In this document: positions 29,764 to 38,148 of the stretch, in pieces
How positions within the stretch are numbered: position 1 is the stretch's first letter
Layout: the number at the start of each line of letters is the position of its first letter
Assembly: GCF_007754155.1 (NCBI RefSeq)
Contig: NZ_CP037423.1
Span: forward strand, 8,304,938-8,368,937
DNA length: 64,000 nt
From: Stieleria neptunia
GTDB taxonomy: Bacteria > Planctomycetota > Planctomycetia > Pirellulales > Pirellulaceae
Direction of reading: 5' to 3'
Translations under genes and position numbers: made by a program
Notes under the pieces: generated by a model
The model's database searches: none
What the model was told of the DNA's origin: nothing
What the model saw: the letters and a program-made list of their open reading frames with translations, nothing else

Positions 29764-30693
29764 CTAGCTCGCTGATGCGTCGTACCAATCCAGCCCCAGG
29801 TCCAACCACGTCGCTTGATGCGTCAACGCGCCACTGCTGATGCGTTCCACACCGGTCGCGGCGATGGCAGCGATCGTGTCGATCGTGACGTTTCCCGACA
29901 CCTCCAGTTCGACCTGGGGATTCAATTGATCGCGAAGCTCGACGGCGGCTCGAATGTCATCGAGCGTGAAATTGTCGATCAAGACGATATCGGGACCGGC
30001 CGGCAGCACGTCGCGCAATTGATCCAACGTGTCGACTTCGATCTCCACGATCGACGGAGCCGTCATCCGCTGGACCTGACCGCCCCGCCACTTCAACGCT
30101 TTTTCGACCGCCTCGCGAGGCGACATCGGCTGACCCGCCGTGCCACCGAGCTGCAAGTGATTGTCCTTGATCAAAAACCCGTCGTACAACCCGCGGCGAT
30201 GATTACGACCGCCGCCGCAAACCACCGCGTACTTTTCCAACAATCGCCAACCGGGCGTCGTTTTCCGGGTGTCATACACCGACGCCTTGGCCCCGGCGAT
30301 CGCGTCGACGTAGGTTTTGACTTGCGTCGCCACGCCGCACAGGCGGGACAGAAGATTCAAGATGGTCCGTTCACTGGTCAACAAGTCGCGGACGTTCCCA
30401 CGCAACCGGGCGATCGCTTGTCCGGGAACCAACGCCTTGCCATCCTCCGACAGCACGTCCAGCTCCAGGTCGGCTTCGAACTCATCGACTATCCATGGCA
30501 AGATCGCCAATCCGGCACAGACGCCTGATCCGCGCGGCACGATCTCGCACCCGCCGCGTGGCTCGTCATCGACCATGCAAACACTGGTCCAGTCGACCGA
30601 ATCGCTGAGGTCCTCGGCGATCGCCAGCCGAACCAGCAAGCGTGTGTCGTTCTCCAGGGACGAATCGGCGGTGACGGTGACGTAATCAGACAT
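29764..30693 (-). CDS. nadC: Nicotinate-nucleotide pyrophosphorylase (carboxylating)
   Basis: Quinolinate phosphoribosyltransferase of NAD synthesis: quinolinate plus PRPP gives nicotinate mononucleotide and CO2. It has 309 residues, slightly longer than the usual 280-300. Family motifs are clear: TSERTILNLLSRLCGVAT, VYDTRKTTPGWRLLEKYAV, CGGGRNHRRGLYDGFLIKDN, VEIEVDTLDQL, VLIDNF, LEVSGNVTIDTI and ISSGALTH. The Arg/His/Lys residues that bind quinolinate and PRPP phosphate (TRKT, GGRNHR, KDNH) are all present. nadA and nadB are not in the window. It is divergent from the helix-hairpin-helix gene and just upstream of the glycosylphosphotransferase. Confidence 0.95.
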   Translation of the reverse strand: MSDYVTVTADSSLENDTRLLVRLAIAEDLSDSVDWTSVCMVDDEPRGGCEIVPRGSGVCAGLAILPWIVDEFEADLELDVLSEDGKALVPGQAIARLRGNVRDLLTSERTILNLLSRLCGVATQVKTYVDAIAGAKASVYDTRKTTPGWRLLEKYAVVCGGGRNHRRGLYDGFLIKDNHLQLGGTAGQPMSPREAVEKALKWRGGQVQRMTAPSIVEIEVDTLDQLRDVLPAGPDIVLIDNFTLDDIRAAVELRDQLNPQVELEVSGNVTIDTIAAIAATGVERISSGALTHQATWLDLGLDWYDASAS

Positions 30694-30892
30694 GGCGGTT
30701 CGGTGGGAAGAAGGAAAACGCTAGCAACATCTATTTCGCGAAAGTCGACCGCTGATCGCCCGCAGGCGTCTTGCGGCAGGCTCAGCGATGCAAAACCATG
30801 AAGGCGGTGGCGGAAACTCTAACGCGACACAGCCACGGCGTCCAAGCCGGCGCCCGGGGACGCGTCCAGAAAGACGCCCAAAAAGGTGGACG

Positions 30893-31306
30893 ATGATGAC
30901 CACAGAACCCGACAGCCGTTTACCCTCGCTGCTGCATCCGACCATTCAGAACGCCGCCCGTACGCTGTCCTTGGTGGCAATCAGCGCGATCGGCTGCGCG
31001 GCGTTTTGGTCCGGTACCACTTCCAGAGGCCGTCTCCAAGACGAGCCCCCCGTCACGCTGCAGACCTTCCAAGTCAATCTCAATCAGGCCGCCGAGCACG
31101 AACTGATGCTGTTGCCGGGCGTCGGGCCACGAACCGCCCGGCGGATCTTACAGGACCGCGAAACGAACGGCCCTTTTCTCTCGCTCGACGATCTTCAACG
31201 TGTGCCCGGGATCGGCCCCAAAACGATCCAGGAAATCTCGCCGCACTGCGTCCCGATCGCCGCTGCAACCGCACCGCAGCAGGAAACGCTAGTCGCCGAG
31301 CGATAG
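30893..31306 (+). CDS. ComEA-like helix-hairpin-helix protein
   Basis: A 137-residue protein with an N-terminal membrane helix (about residues 22-42, TLSLVAISAIGCAAFWSG) and a C-terminal pair of helix-hairpin-helix motifs: VNLNQAAEHELMLLPGVGPR, then LSLDDLQRVPGIGPKTIQEI. This matches ComEA, the DNA receptor of natural transformation, or related anchored DNA-binding proteins. The ATG at 30893 (or 30896) has an AGGTGG ribosome-binding site; a longer frame starting at 30788 adds only Arg/Pro-rich residues. No other competence gene lies in the window, so DNA uptake is inferred from the fold only. Family A repeats begin 18 bases after its stop. Confidence 0.78.
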   Translation: MMTTEPDSRLPSLLHPTIQNAARTLSLVAISAIGCAAFWSGTTSRGRLQDEPPVTLQTFQVNLNQAAEHELMLLPGVGPRTARRILQDRETNGPFLSLDDLQRVPGIGPKTIQEISPHCVPIAAATAPQQETLVAER

Positions 31307-31323
31307 GATCGTTTTTCATCGCC

Positions 31324-31363
31324 ACCCTCCTGGCAGGAGGGTCGAGCGAAGCGAGGGGAGGTC
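31324..31363. repeat. Family A element, copy 3, in a repeat-rich convergent gap
   Basis: ACCCTCCTGGCAGGAGGGTC then GAGCGAAGCGAGGGGAGGTC. Downstream, 31445-31465 (CCCAGGGGGAGAGTGACG) and 31508-31526 (GCCAGGGAGAGTGACTC) look like degenerate right ends of the same family. The gap separates the helix-hairpin-helix and glmM genes, which converge. Confidence 0.82.
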
Positions 31364-31549
31364 GTCCAACACCCATTCGGACATCGCAGCAATGCCTCAA
31401 AAAACCTGGGGCCTGAGTGATTAGCCACTAAAATCCGCGAAGAACCCCCAGGGGGAGAGTGACGAAACTCCTTTTAATCTCCAACGACTTTAAAAACTGC
31501 ACGACCTCGCCAGGGAGAGTGACTCTTGAAATGCATCGGCAGCTGAGCT

Positions 31550-32890
31550 TCAAATCAGCTGCTTGGCCGCGTCGCACAACGCTTGCGCGTCGGATTCCGA
31601 CTCGGCTTCGGCGATCATCCGCACGATCGGTTCGGTGTTGCTGCCGCGGACCAGCAACCAGCGATCGGGCCAGGCCAGGCGCAGCCCGTCGCTTTCGTCG
31701 GCGCTGGCATCCGAGTATTTTTGGCGAAGCTTTTGAAAAAGTTCGGGCAAGCCATCGGTCGACACCGCCGCTTTGTCTTTGCAAATCGCCAGTCTCGGCA
31801 AGGCATCGGCCAATTCCGCCAACGACTTTCCGGTCGACGTCATCAGGTCCAAGACTTGCGCCATCGCGACAAAGCTATCGCGGACGTAACCGACACGCGG
31901 ATCGATCGGTCCGCCGTTGCCTTCTCCGCCATAGGTGGCTCGGCTGGCGATCATCTTGTCGGCGACGTTGGCTTCCCCGACGGCGCTGCGATAGGCGGGA
32001 ACCCCAGCCGCCGCGGCCAATCGTTCGCTCATTCCGCTGGTGGCCCCGTTGATCACGATGGGACCACGGGTGGCTTCATCGGCCAACGCGCGTTGCACAC
32101 ACAGCGCCAACGTGTACTCTTCGCCGATGTAGCGTCCGTCGCCATCGATCAACGCCAATCGATCGGCGTCGGGGTCTTGGCAAAATCCCACCACGCAACC
32201 CGATTGTGCGACCGTTTCGGCGACCCCGGCCAGATTCTCGGCGGTCGGTTCGGGGACATGTTCGAATTGACCGTCGGGGGTTTCGCCGAGCGCGGTCACG
32301 TCGCAACCGAGTGCCGTCAGCAATCGCACGCCCAACAAGCCCCCGGCGCCATGATTGCTGTCGATCAGCACCCGGTAGTTTGCCGCCCGGATCGCGTCGA
32401 CGTCGACCGTCTTCAAGACCGCCTGCAAGTGAGGCGCGTGTGGATCGGGTTCACGCTGGGCCTGGCCGATTTGGTCAAAGGGGCACCAGGCGGCCGTCCC
32501 GCTCAGATACGCCTCACGAATTTTTGCGCCGGTGACCGCGTCGAGCACCCGCCCGTCGCCGCCGAACAGTTTGATGCCGTTGTACGGCGGCGGGTTATGG
32601 CTGGCCGAGATCTGGACGGCTCCGGCGGCACCCGTGTTTTTCACCAGCACACCGATGGTCGGCGTCGACGCCACATCGGCGTCGATCACATCGCGACCAC
32701 AGGCCCGCAGCGAAGCGACGATCGCGTCTCGCAGCATCGGGCCGCTGCTGCGACCGTCTCGCCCGACGATGATGCTGCCCGCCGGCAATTCCGCCGCGAA
32801 CGCCGCCACAAAGCTGCCCGCAACGACGGGTGTCAATGTTTCGCCGACAATTCCGCGTAGCCCGCTGACACTGATGATTAACTTGCTCAT
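31550..32890 (-). CDS. glmM: Phosphohexomutase, phosphoglucosamine mutase type
   Basis: A 446-residue alpha-D-phosphohexomutase, probably converting glucosamine 6-phosphate to glucosamine 1-phosphate for peptidoglycan and LPS precursors. It shows the four family sites: the phosphoserine loop QISASHNPPPYNG (Ser97), the Mg-binding loop DPDADRLALID, the sugar-binding loop GGEGNGGPIDP and the phosphate loop RGSNTEPIVR. The pattern is closest to GlmM/ManB of the archaeal-like subtype, so phosphomannomutase activity cannot be excluded. It starts MSKLIISVSGLRGIVGETLT at 32890 and is divergent, with a 184-base gap, from another phosphohexomutase, suggesting two enzymes of different sugar preference under shared upstream DNA. 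Confidence 0.85.
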   Translation of the reverse strand: MSKLIISVSGLRGIVGETLTPVVAGSFVAAFAAELPAGSIIVGRDGRSSGPMLRDAIVASLRACGRDVIDADVASTPTIGVLVKNTGAAGAVQISASHNPPPYNGIKLFGGDGRVLDAVTGAKIREAYLSGTAAWCPFDQIGQAQREPDPHAPHLQAVLKTVDVDAIRAANYRVLIDSNHGAGGLLGVRLLTALGCDVTALGETPDGQFEHVPEPTAENLAGVAETVAQSGCVVGFCQDPDADRLALIDGDGRYIGEEYTLALCVQRALADEATRGPIVINGATSGMSERLAAAAGVPAYRSAVGEANVADKMIASRATYGGEGNGGPIDPRVGYVRDSFVAMAQVLDLMTSTGKSLAELADALPRLAICKDKAAVSTDGLPELFQKLRQKYSDASADESDGLRLAWPDRWLLVRGSNTEPIVRMIAEAESESDAQALCDAAKQLI

Positions 32891-33074
32891 CCAAAGGTTC
32901 CGATTGCGCTAGAGATTCGGGACAAGGCGCCGTTACCGCCCATGGCACTTGGCCGACCGATCATTCGCTCAACCGGTCGTTGCAAAGCACATCAAAAAAC
33001 AAATAGAATCGCCTGGGACCGAATCGACAAGAAGACGTTATCTGCCTCTCCCCTCCACCACAGGCACCCTCTTG

Positions 33075-34889
33075 ATGAACGCTACCGATGCCCTGGCCGC
33101 TGCAAAACAAGCCTCGTCCGACGGAAAACTGAGCGAAACCGCTGTTGAGAACATTCAGTGTTGGCTGACCGAGGATCGCTATGCACAGTACCGCGATCAA
33201 GTCGCCGCCGAGATCGCCGAGGAAAAATGGCAGGCACTCGATGACGCGTTCTGGACGATTATCCCGTTCGGAACCGGGGGCCGCCGCGGCCGGATGTACC
33301 CGATCGGTTCCAACGCCATCAACGACCGAACCATCGGCGAGAGTGCCCAGGGACTGGCCGATTATGTGGTCGAGTACCACAAGGGGCAAAAAGACCTGTC
33401 CTGCGTGATCGCCTACGACACCCGGCACAAATCCCGCCACTTCGCCGAATTGTGTGCCGGAATCATGGTCGCGGCGGGATTCAAGGTCTACTTTCTGGAC
33501 GACTATCGCGCCACGCCGCAATTGTCGTACGCGGTCCGATACAAGAACTGCGATTGCGGCATCATGGTCACCGCCAGCCACAATCCGCCCAGCGACAACG
33601 CCGTCAAAGTCTATTGGTCCAGCGGTGCGCAAGTCCTGCCGCCGCACGACAAAGCCATCATCGACGGGGTGATGAGCTGCGAAGAGATCCGCGTCGCCCC
33701 CTTCGATCAAGCCTTGGCCGAGGGGAAAGTCGAAATCATCACCAAAGAAATCGATGAGGCGTTCTTAAAGGTCACCGCCGAACAGGCGTTCAAAGGGTCG
33801 CGAGACGTCCGCATCCTGTACACGCCGCTGCACGGTGTCGGTGCCGAAGCCGTGATGCCGCTGTTGGCCGCCGACGGTTTCTCCGAGGTCGAAGTCTATG
33901 GCCCGCACGAGGAAAAAAGCGGCGACTTTCCCAACGTCCCCGGCCACGTTTCCAACCCCGAAAACAAAGCGGTCTTCGAAGCACCGATCGAACACGCCAA
34001 AGCCAACGGGTTCGATCTGATCCTGGCCACCGACCCGGATTGTGACCGATTGGGCGTCGCCGCCCCCAAGACGCTGGACGCCTCGGGAGAGTGGGGAACA
34101 TTCAACGGAAACCAAATCGGCGCGTTGTTGGCCGACTACATCCTGGGCAAACGCAAAGAAGCGGGCACCCTGTCGGCCGATCACTACGTCGTCAAAACGC
34201 TGGTCACGACCGAGCTGATCCGCAGCCTGTGCGACAGCTACGGCGTCCAATGCATCAGCGACCTGTTGGTCGGATTCAAGTACATCGCCGAAGCCATGGA
34301 CGCCAACGGCCCCGACAAATTTGTCTTCGGGACCGAGGAATCGCACGGGTACTTGGTCGGTCAGTATTGCCGCGACAAAGACGGCGCGGTCGCCTGCATG
34401 CTGCTCAGCGAATTGGCGGCCGAGCTAAAACAACGCGGCGTGTCGATGCACGACCACTTGGCCGAACTGTATCGCACCCACGGCCTGCACCAGGAATACT
34501 TGATCAACCTGGTGATGGAAGGCAGCGAGGGCATGGCCGCGATGCAACGGCTGATGAAGGCGTTTCGTGAAACCCCGCCCAAATCGATGGCCGGCATCCC
34601 CGTCACACGCGTTCGCGATTACCTCAACAGCGTCGCCACCGACACCGCCTCGGGAGAACAATCGCCGCTGGACGGCCCGGTCGGCAATCTGATCATCATG
34701 GACCTGGCCGAAGAAGGCAATTACGTGGCCGCACGTCCCAGCGGCACCGAACCCAAAATCAAACTCTACGTGTTCACCAAGCTGGGTGCCGACGAGTCGC
34801 AAGACCTGGACGCCGCCGCCGCGAAACTCGGCCAACGACTCGAGGCATTGGAATCCGACATGCGAACCTTCGCGAAAGAAAACAGCTGA
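33075..34889 (+). CDS. Phosphoglucomutase/phosphomannomutase family protein
   Basis: A 604-residue phospho-sugar mutase, of the longer type (550-600 residues) that includes PGM2-like and bacterial PgcA-type phosphoglucomutases. The start ATG at 33075 gives MNATDALAAAKQASSDGKLS. Sites: FGTGGRRGRM in domain 1, phosphoserine loop MVTASHNPPSDNAVKVYW (Ser168), Mg loop DPDCDRLGVA, sugar loop GTEESHGYLVG and phosphate loop PSGTEPKIKLY. It interconverts glucose 1- and 6-phosphate (or mannose phosphates) for glycan and glycogen pathways. The frame extends upstream to 32949 but across the divergent promoter region. A family E/F palindrome cluster follows the stop. Confidence 0.9.
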   Translation: MNATDALAAAKQASSDGKLSETAVENIQCWLTEDRYAQYRDQVAAEIAEEKWQALDDAFWTIIPFGTGGRRGRMYPIGSNAINDRTIGESAQGLADYVVEYHKGQKDLSCVIAYDTRHKSRHFAELCAGIMVAAGFKVYFLDDYRATPQLSYAVRYKNCDCGIMVTASHNPPSDNAVKVYWSSGAQVLPPHDKAIIDGVMSCEEIRVAPFDQALAEGKVEIITKEIDEAFLKVTAEQAFKGSRDVRILYTPLHGVGAEAVMPLLAADGFSEVEVYGPHEEKSGDFPNVPGHVSNPENKAVFEAPIEHAKANGFDLILATDPDCDRLGVAAPKTLDASGEWGTFNGNQIGALLADYILGKRKEAGTLSADHYVVKTLVTTELIRSLCDSYGVQCISDLLVGFKYIAEAMDANGPDKFVFGTEESHGYLVGQYCRDKDGAVACMLLSELAAELKQRGVSMHDHLAELYRTHGLHQEYLINLVMEGSEGMAAMQRLMKAFRETPPKSMAGIPVTRVRDYLNSVATDTASGEQSPLDGPVGNLIIMDLAEEGNYVAARPSGTEPKIKLYVFTKLGADESQDLDAAAAKLGQRLEALESDMRTFAKENS

Positions 34890-34902
34890 GCGCTCACAAC
34901 TC

Positions 34903-35054
34903 GTTCCAAGGCTCCGCCTTGGAACAAGATCGAAGTGGGGTAAGCATCCTGCTTGCCACCACCGACGGCTCTGCCGGCGGCCCCAGGAGGCAGTTGCCGT
35001 AGTTGCCGTAGGGCATGCTGTGCATGCCATGCATCACGCACAGCGTGACCTACC
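34903..35054. repeat. Palindrome cluster between convergent genes (families E and F)
   Basis: Family E perfect hairpin GTTCCAAGG/CCTTGGAAC at 34903-34925, 13 bases after the phosphohexomutase stop; family F at 35005-35028; then ATCACGCACAGCGTGACCTA at about 35032-35051, a diverged relative of the right arm of the palindrome at 45165-45216. The cluster ends next to the stop of the convergent TPR-redoxin gene and probably terminates both transcripts. Confidence 0.75.
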
Positions 35055-35057
35055 GCG

Positions 35058-37346
35058 CTACGGCAATTCCAGCAGCCGCTTGGACTCCTTCAACAAAAAC
35101 TCGGCGTCCATGAACGGTTCGTAGCTGATGTCCTGCCAGCGGACACGGCCGGTCGCATCGATCAAAAACGTGCCGTGCAAGGGTTGGTCTTCGAAATCAT
35201 CCCAGCAACGAAACGTCTTGAACACGTGCTGCTCGCCATCGGAATACAACGGCATTTCGAGCTTCTTGTCGAACGCTTTGATGCCCGTCATCAGATCGTC
35301 GGTCGTCTCGGTGCTGATGCCGACCAGATCGATCCCGGCCTTGCGAAAGTCCTCCACATGCGGCGCGAACGCGTGCAGTTGATCGACGCAGTGCAAGCAT
35401 CCGAAACCGAGATAAAAGATCAGGATTTTGGGGCGATTGCCCAGTTCGATGTCCGTGACGACATCGCCCTCGGGCGTTTTCGCCTGCCACGATTCGGCCA
35501 TGTAAGGCTGCCAGCGAAACGGCCCCAGATCGTCCAGCGGGGGACGGGCGCCGAGATCGCTTTCCGGTTCGGACTTCTCCCTCCAGTCGCCCTCTGCTCC
35601 AGCCGACTTCGCCAGCTCTGATAGCCCGGCCAGGATCGGGGTGTCCAGATCCGCTTCGGCGGCGACGGTTCGCAGCGTTTCAAACTGCTTTTTGGCCTCG
35701 TCCTGTTTGTCATCCTTCCAGAGCAGATCCACCAACACCGCCAACGGCAGCACTTCCGACGGCCCCGACTTGACCGCCCGCTCGGCCGCCTTGATCCCGG
35801 CGGAGCGGTCTCCGGCCAGCCCCAGCCACTGAGCCTCCATCGTCGCGTCCAGTTTTGCGGCCTTGAGATGCTTGTTCAGCGTTGCCAGGTCCTTGCGTTT
35901 CGCAGCCGCGGCCGCCGCAACCCGAGCGATCACCGCTCGCAATGATTCCAGTTCCTTCTTCAGCTCCTTCGAGTCTTCATCCTTGGTCGCGTCTTTCTCG
36001 GATGTGTCCTGGTCGGCCACATCCAACAGACGTGTTTGCAATTCGATTCGCTCGCGTTGCAGTCGCCGCAGTGTTTTTGCACCGTCGGTTTTGTGCCCGG
36101 CCATGAATTGTGCCACGCCCAACCAGCCGAGCTCATCGCGTCGTGTTTGTTCATGATCGGTCGGCGGCAAATATTGCCCCTGCATTTCGTCGATCAATTC
36201 CTGCCACAACCCGAAACGGGTCAGCGTTTGGACCAAGCGTTGCCGCCCATACTTGTGGCTGCCACGTTTTTCCAGCGAGTTGTAGTTCGGATGCTGGGGC
36301 AACGAAACCAGATTCCGCGCCAGATCCACGGCATCATTGACTCGTCCGATGTGAATCAGATTACGAACCAGCCATTCATTATTGTGGGCAAAGTTATGGA
36401 TCTGGTCGGGCATCAAACGCGTGCGGATCATGTGCGAATGATCGACGCGCGCGGATGCTTCTTGCTGCCATGCGGCGTCGGAATAGCGTTTCAGTTTGGA
36501 ATAGATGTGACCGGGCATGTGCCACATGTGCGCGATACCTGGACCGGCCGGCCCGCACTCGGCGGCCGAAACGAGTGCGTTGGCCGGACGTGCCGAGTCC
36601 CACAGGTGAATGCGGTAGTGGTGGGCAGGATGCGCGGGATTGGCGGCAAAGATCTCGCCCAACAATGCCTCGACGGCATAGCGGCTGGTCAGTTTGACAC
36701 CGTAGCGGTCGCCCATCCAAAGCTGGACGACCAAAAACGCTTTGGCTTCGATGTCATCGGGATACTCGTGCAAGATTTTTTCAAGATCGGCGACATAGCG
36801 TTCCCCGCGTTTCTTCTTTTCATCTTTCTCACGATCCTTCTGATCTTTCGCCGGCTCGCTCTCCTTTTTGTCGTCGCCCTTGTCCTGTTTGGGCAAGAAA
36901 CGATCGAGCGCGTCGATGTAGAGTTTTTCTCGTTTGGACGTGTTCTTCGCGGATTTCGCTTTTGCCTCATCGATGAATCCGCGTGCCCGGTCATCGTTGT
37001 TGACATTGGCCATCGCCATCCCCCAGTACGCGATGGCCAGTTCGGGGTCCTCCTTGGCGGCTTGGCGGAACGAGCGTTCGGCTTCCAGGTACCAGAACCC
37101 GTGAAGCTGGGCGATGCCTTGTTCAATGAACCCTTGGGCCGCATCATTTTTGGTCGACGTGGGGAATTCGATTTTCGCCATCCCCGGCATCATCACCGCG
37201 GCTTGCCGCGGGCCTTCGTTGAACGCTTCGCCGTGATAGCTGTGGCCGGCGGCGACGGAATCGGTCACCGGGACGTCAGCGGCCGGAGTGATCGAAACAA
37301 GCGATCCGGCGAGCACCGCGACGCAAAAAACGCGAGAAACAAACAT
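35058..37346 (-). CDS. Secreted TPR protein with C-terminal thioredoxin-fold domain
   Basis: A 762-residue exported protein. A signal peptide covers residues 1-22 (VAVLAGSLVSITPA). Residues about 75-560 are TPR-like helices (WYLEAERSFRQAAKEDPELA, AIAYWGMAMANVNND), with a highly charged Lys/Glu/Asp insert at about 150-180. The last about 150 residues are an AhpC/TSA or redoxin-like thioredoxin fold: ILIFYLGFGCLHCVDQLHAF has a CxxC pair, followed by LVGISTETTDD and LHGTFLIDATGRVRWQDISY. This may reduce or isomerise disulfides of periplasmic partners held by the TPRs. Its stop lies beside a palindrome cluster; the 802-base region upstream is discussed separately. Confidence 0.82.
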   Translation of the reverse strand: MFVSRVFCVAVLAGSLVSITPAADVPVTDSVAAGHSYHGEAFNEGPRQAAVMMPGMAKIEFPTSTKNDAAQGFIEQGIAQLHGFWYLEAERSFRQAAKEDPELAIAYWGMAMANVNNDDRARGFIDEAKAKSAKNTSKREKLYIDALDRFLPKQDKGDDKKESEPAKDQKDREKDEKKKRGERYVADLEKILHEYPDDIEAKAFLVVQLWMGDRYGVKLTSRYAVEALLGEIFAANPAHPAHHYRIHLWDSARPANALVSAAECGPAGPGIAHMWHMPGHIYSKLKRYSDAAWQQEASARVDHSHMIRTRLMPDQIHNFAHNNEWLVRNLIHIGRVNDAVDLARNLVSLPQHPNYNSLEKRGSHKYGRQRLVQTLTRFGLWQELIDEMQGQYLPPTDHEQTRRDELGWLGVAQFMAGHKTDGAKTLRRLQRERIELQTRLLDVADQDTSEKDATKDEDSKELKKELESLRAVIARVAAAAAAKRKDLATLNKHLKAAKLDATMEAQWLGLAGDRSAGIKAAERAVKSGPSEVLPLAVLVDLLWKDDKQDEAKKQFETLRTVAAEADLDTPILAGLSELAKSAGAEGDWREKSEPESDLGARPPLDDLGPFRWQPYMAESWQAKTPEGDVVTDIELGNRPKILIFYLGFGCLHCVDQLHAFAPHVEDFRKAGIDLVGISTETTDDLMTGIKAFDKKLEMPLYSDGEQHVFKTFRCWDDFEDQPLHGTFLIDATGRVRWQDISYEPFMDAEFLLKESKRLLELP

Positions 37347-38148
37347 GTTTGGATGTCAGCGAGTGGGGTGGGAAAGGTGGCGGGAGCCCGATTGTAATCG
37401 ATCCGGACGTCATGGGCACTGGAACCCACCACGCCGTTTGTGACGCCCCCCATGCTGCCGATCAGACGCCGGCGCGAACCCGATGTGACCGGAGGTGTCC
37501 GATCGGTAGCGATCAATGCTACCAGCAGTGTTGAACGGGACCGGATCGGTCCCCGGCTTGTCTGATTCAGAGGGTTCGGTCCGTCGCTCGGTTTGCTTTC
37601 GACGGCTGATCCCTGGAGTCCGTGTCATCACAGCGGCTACTCGTGTGGGAGCAGCCGGACGCGGAATCTCGGATTTCACCAGACCACTCGTAGGAAATCC
37701 GTTTGGATAGGACGCCATGCGTCTTCTCGGGGCTTCGGCTCAACTGTGAAACGATGCAGGCAAGCTGATGATGCGACGAACCTCAAACCCGGAACAATTG
37801 CCACCGGCAAGATCAGGCCACAGCCGCTTGCCAGAGGCGAAGTAAACGAACCATCGAGCAACTCGCTGCCAAGCAGATGCTTTGTCAGCGCAAGCTGCCC
37901 GACCGTTCTCCGACGACGGGACTTCCTTCGCAACGAGAATGCTGACTTGACGCAGAACATGCCGACGGCGTGCCGCTCGCTGCGACGAAATAGAACTTTG
38001 TTTCGCCGCAGCGAGCCAGCCCCGCGGTCGCGTCTGATAAAACGTGGCGTAAGCTTCCAGCTTGCGAATGACACGTGGCGTAAGCTTCCAGCTTGCGATC
38101 CATCCCCGCCGCACGCTGGAAGCTTAGGCCACTTTGAAGGAATCATCG
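37347..38148. other. 802-base divergent intergenic region with hairpin and repeats
   Basis: Between the TPR-redoxin gene and the large VWA gene. Frames exist in this stretch but their translations are rich in Arg, Ser and Pro and none looks like a protein family. Visible structures: a hairpin with 16-base nearly perfect arms GCTCGCTGCGACGAAA at 37975-37990 paired with 38000-38016, and the family I repeats at 38044-38132. The left 500 bases hold no structure that I can name. Confidence 0.6.
38044..38132. repeat. Family I: two direct copies and one inverted copy
   Basis: GTGGCGTAAGCTTCCAGCTT occurs twice in direct orientation (about 38044 and 38074), each followed by GCGA, and once inverted at 38113-38132 (CACGCTGGAAGCTTAGGCCA). 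The inverted copy ends 16 bases before the ATG of the VWA gene, so the whole unit can fold into alternative hairpins just ahead of the ribosome-binding site GAAGGA. Confidence 0.85.
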
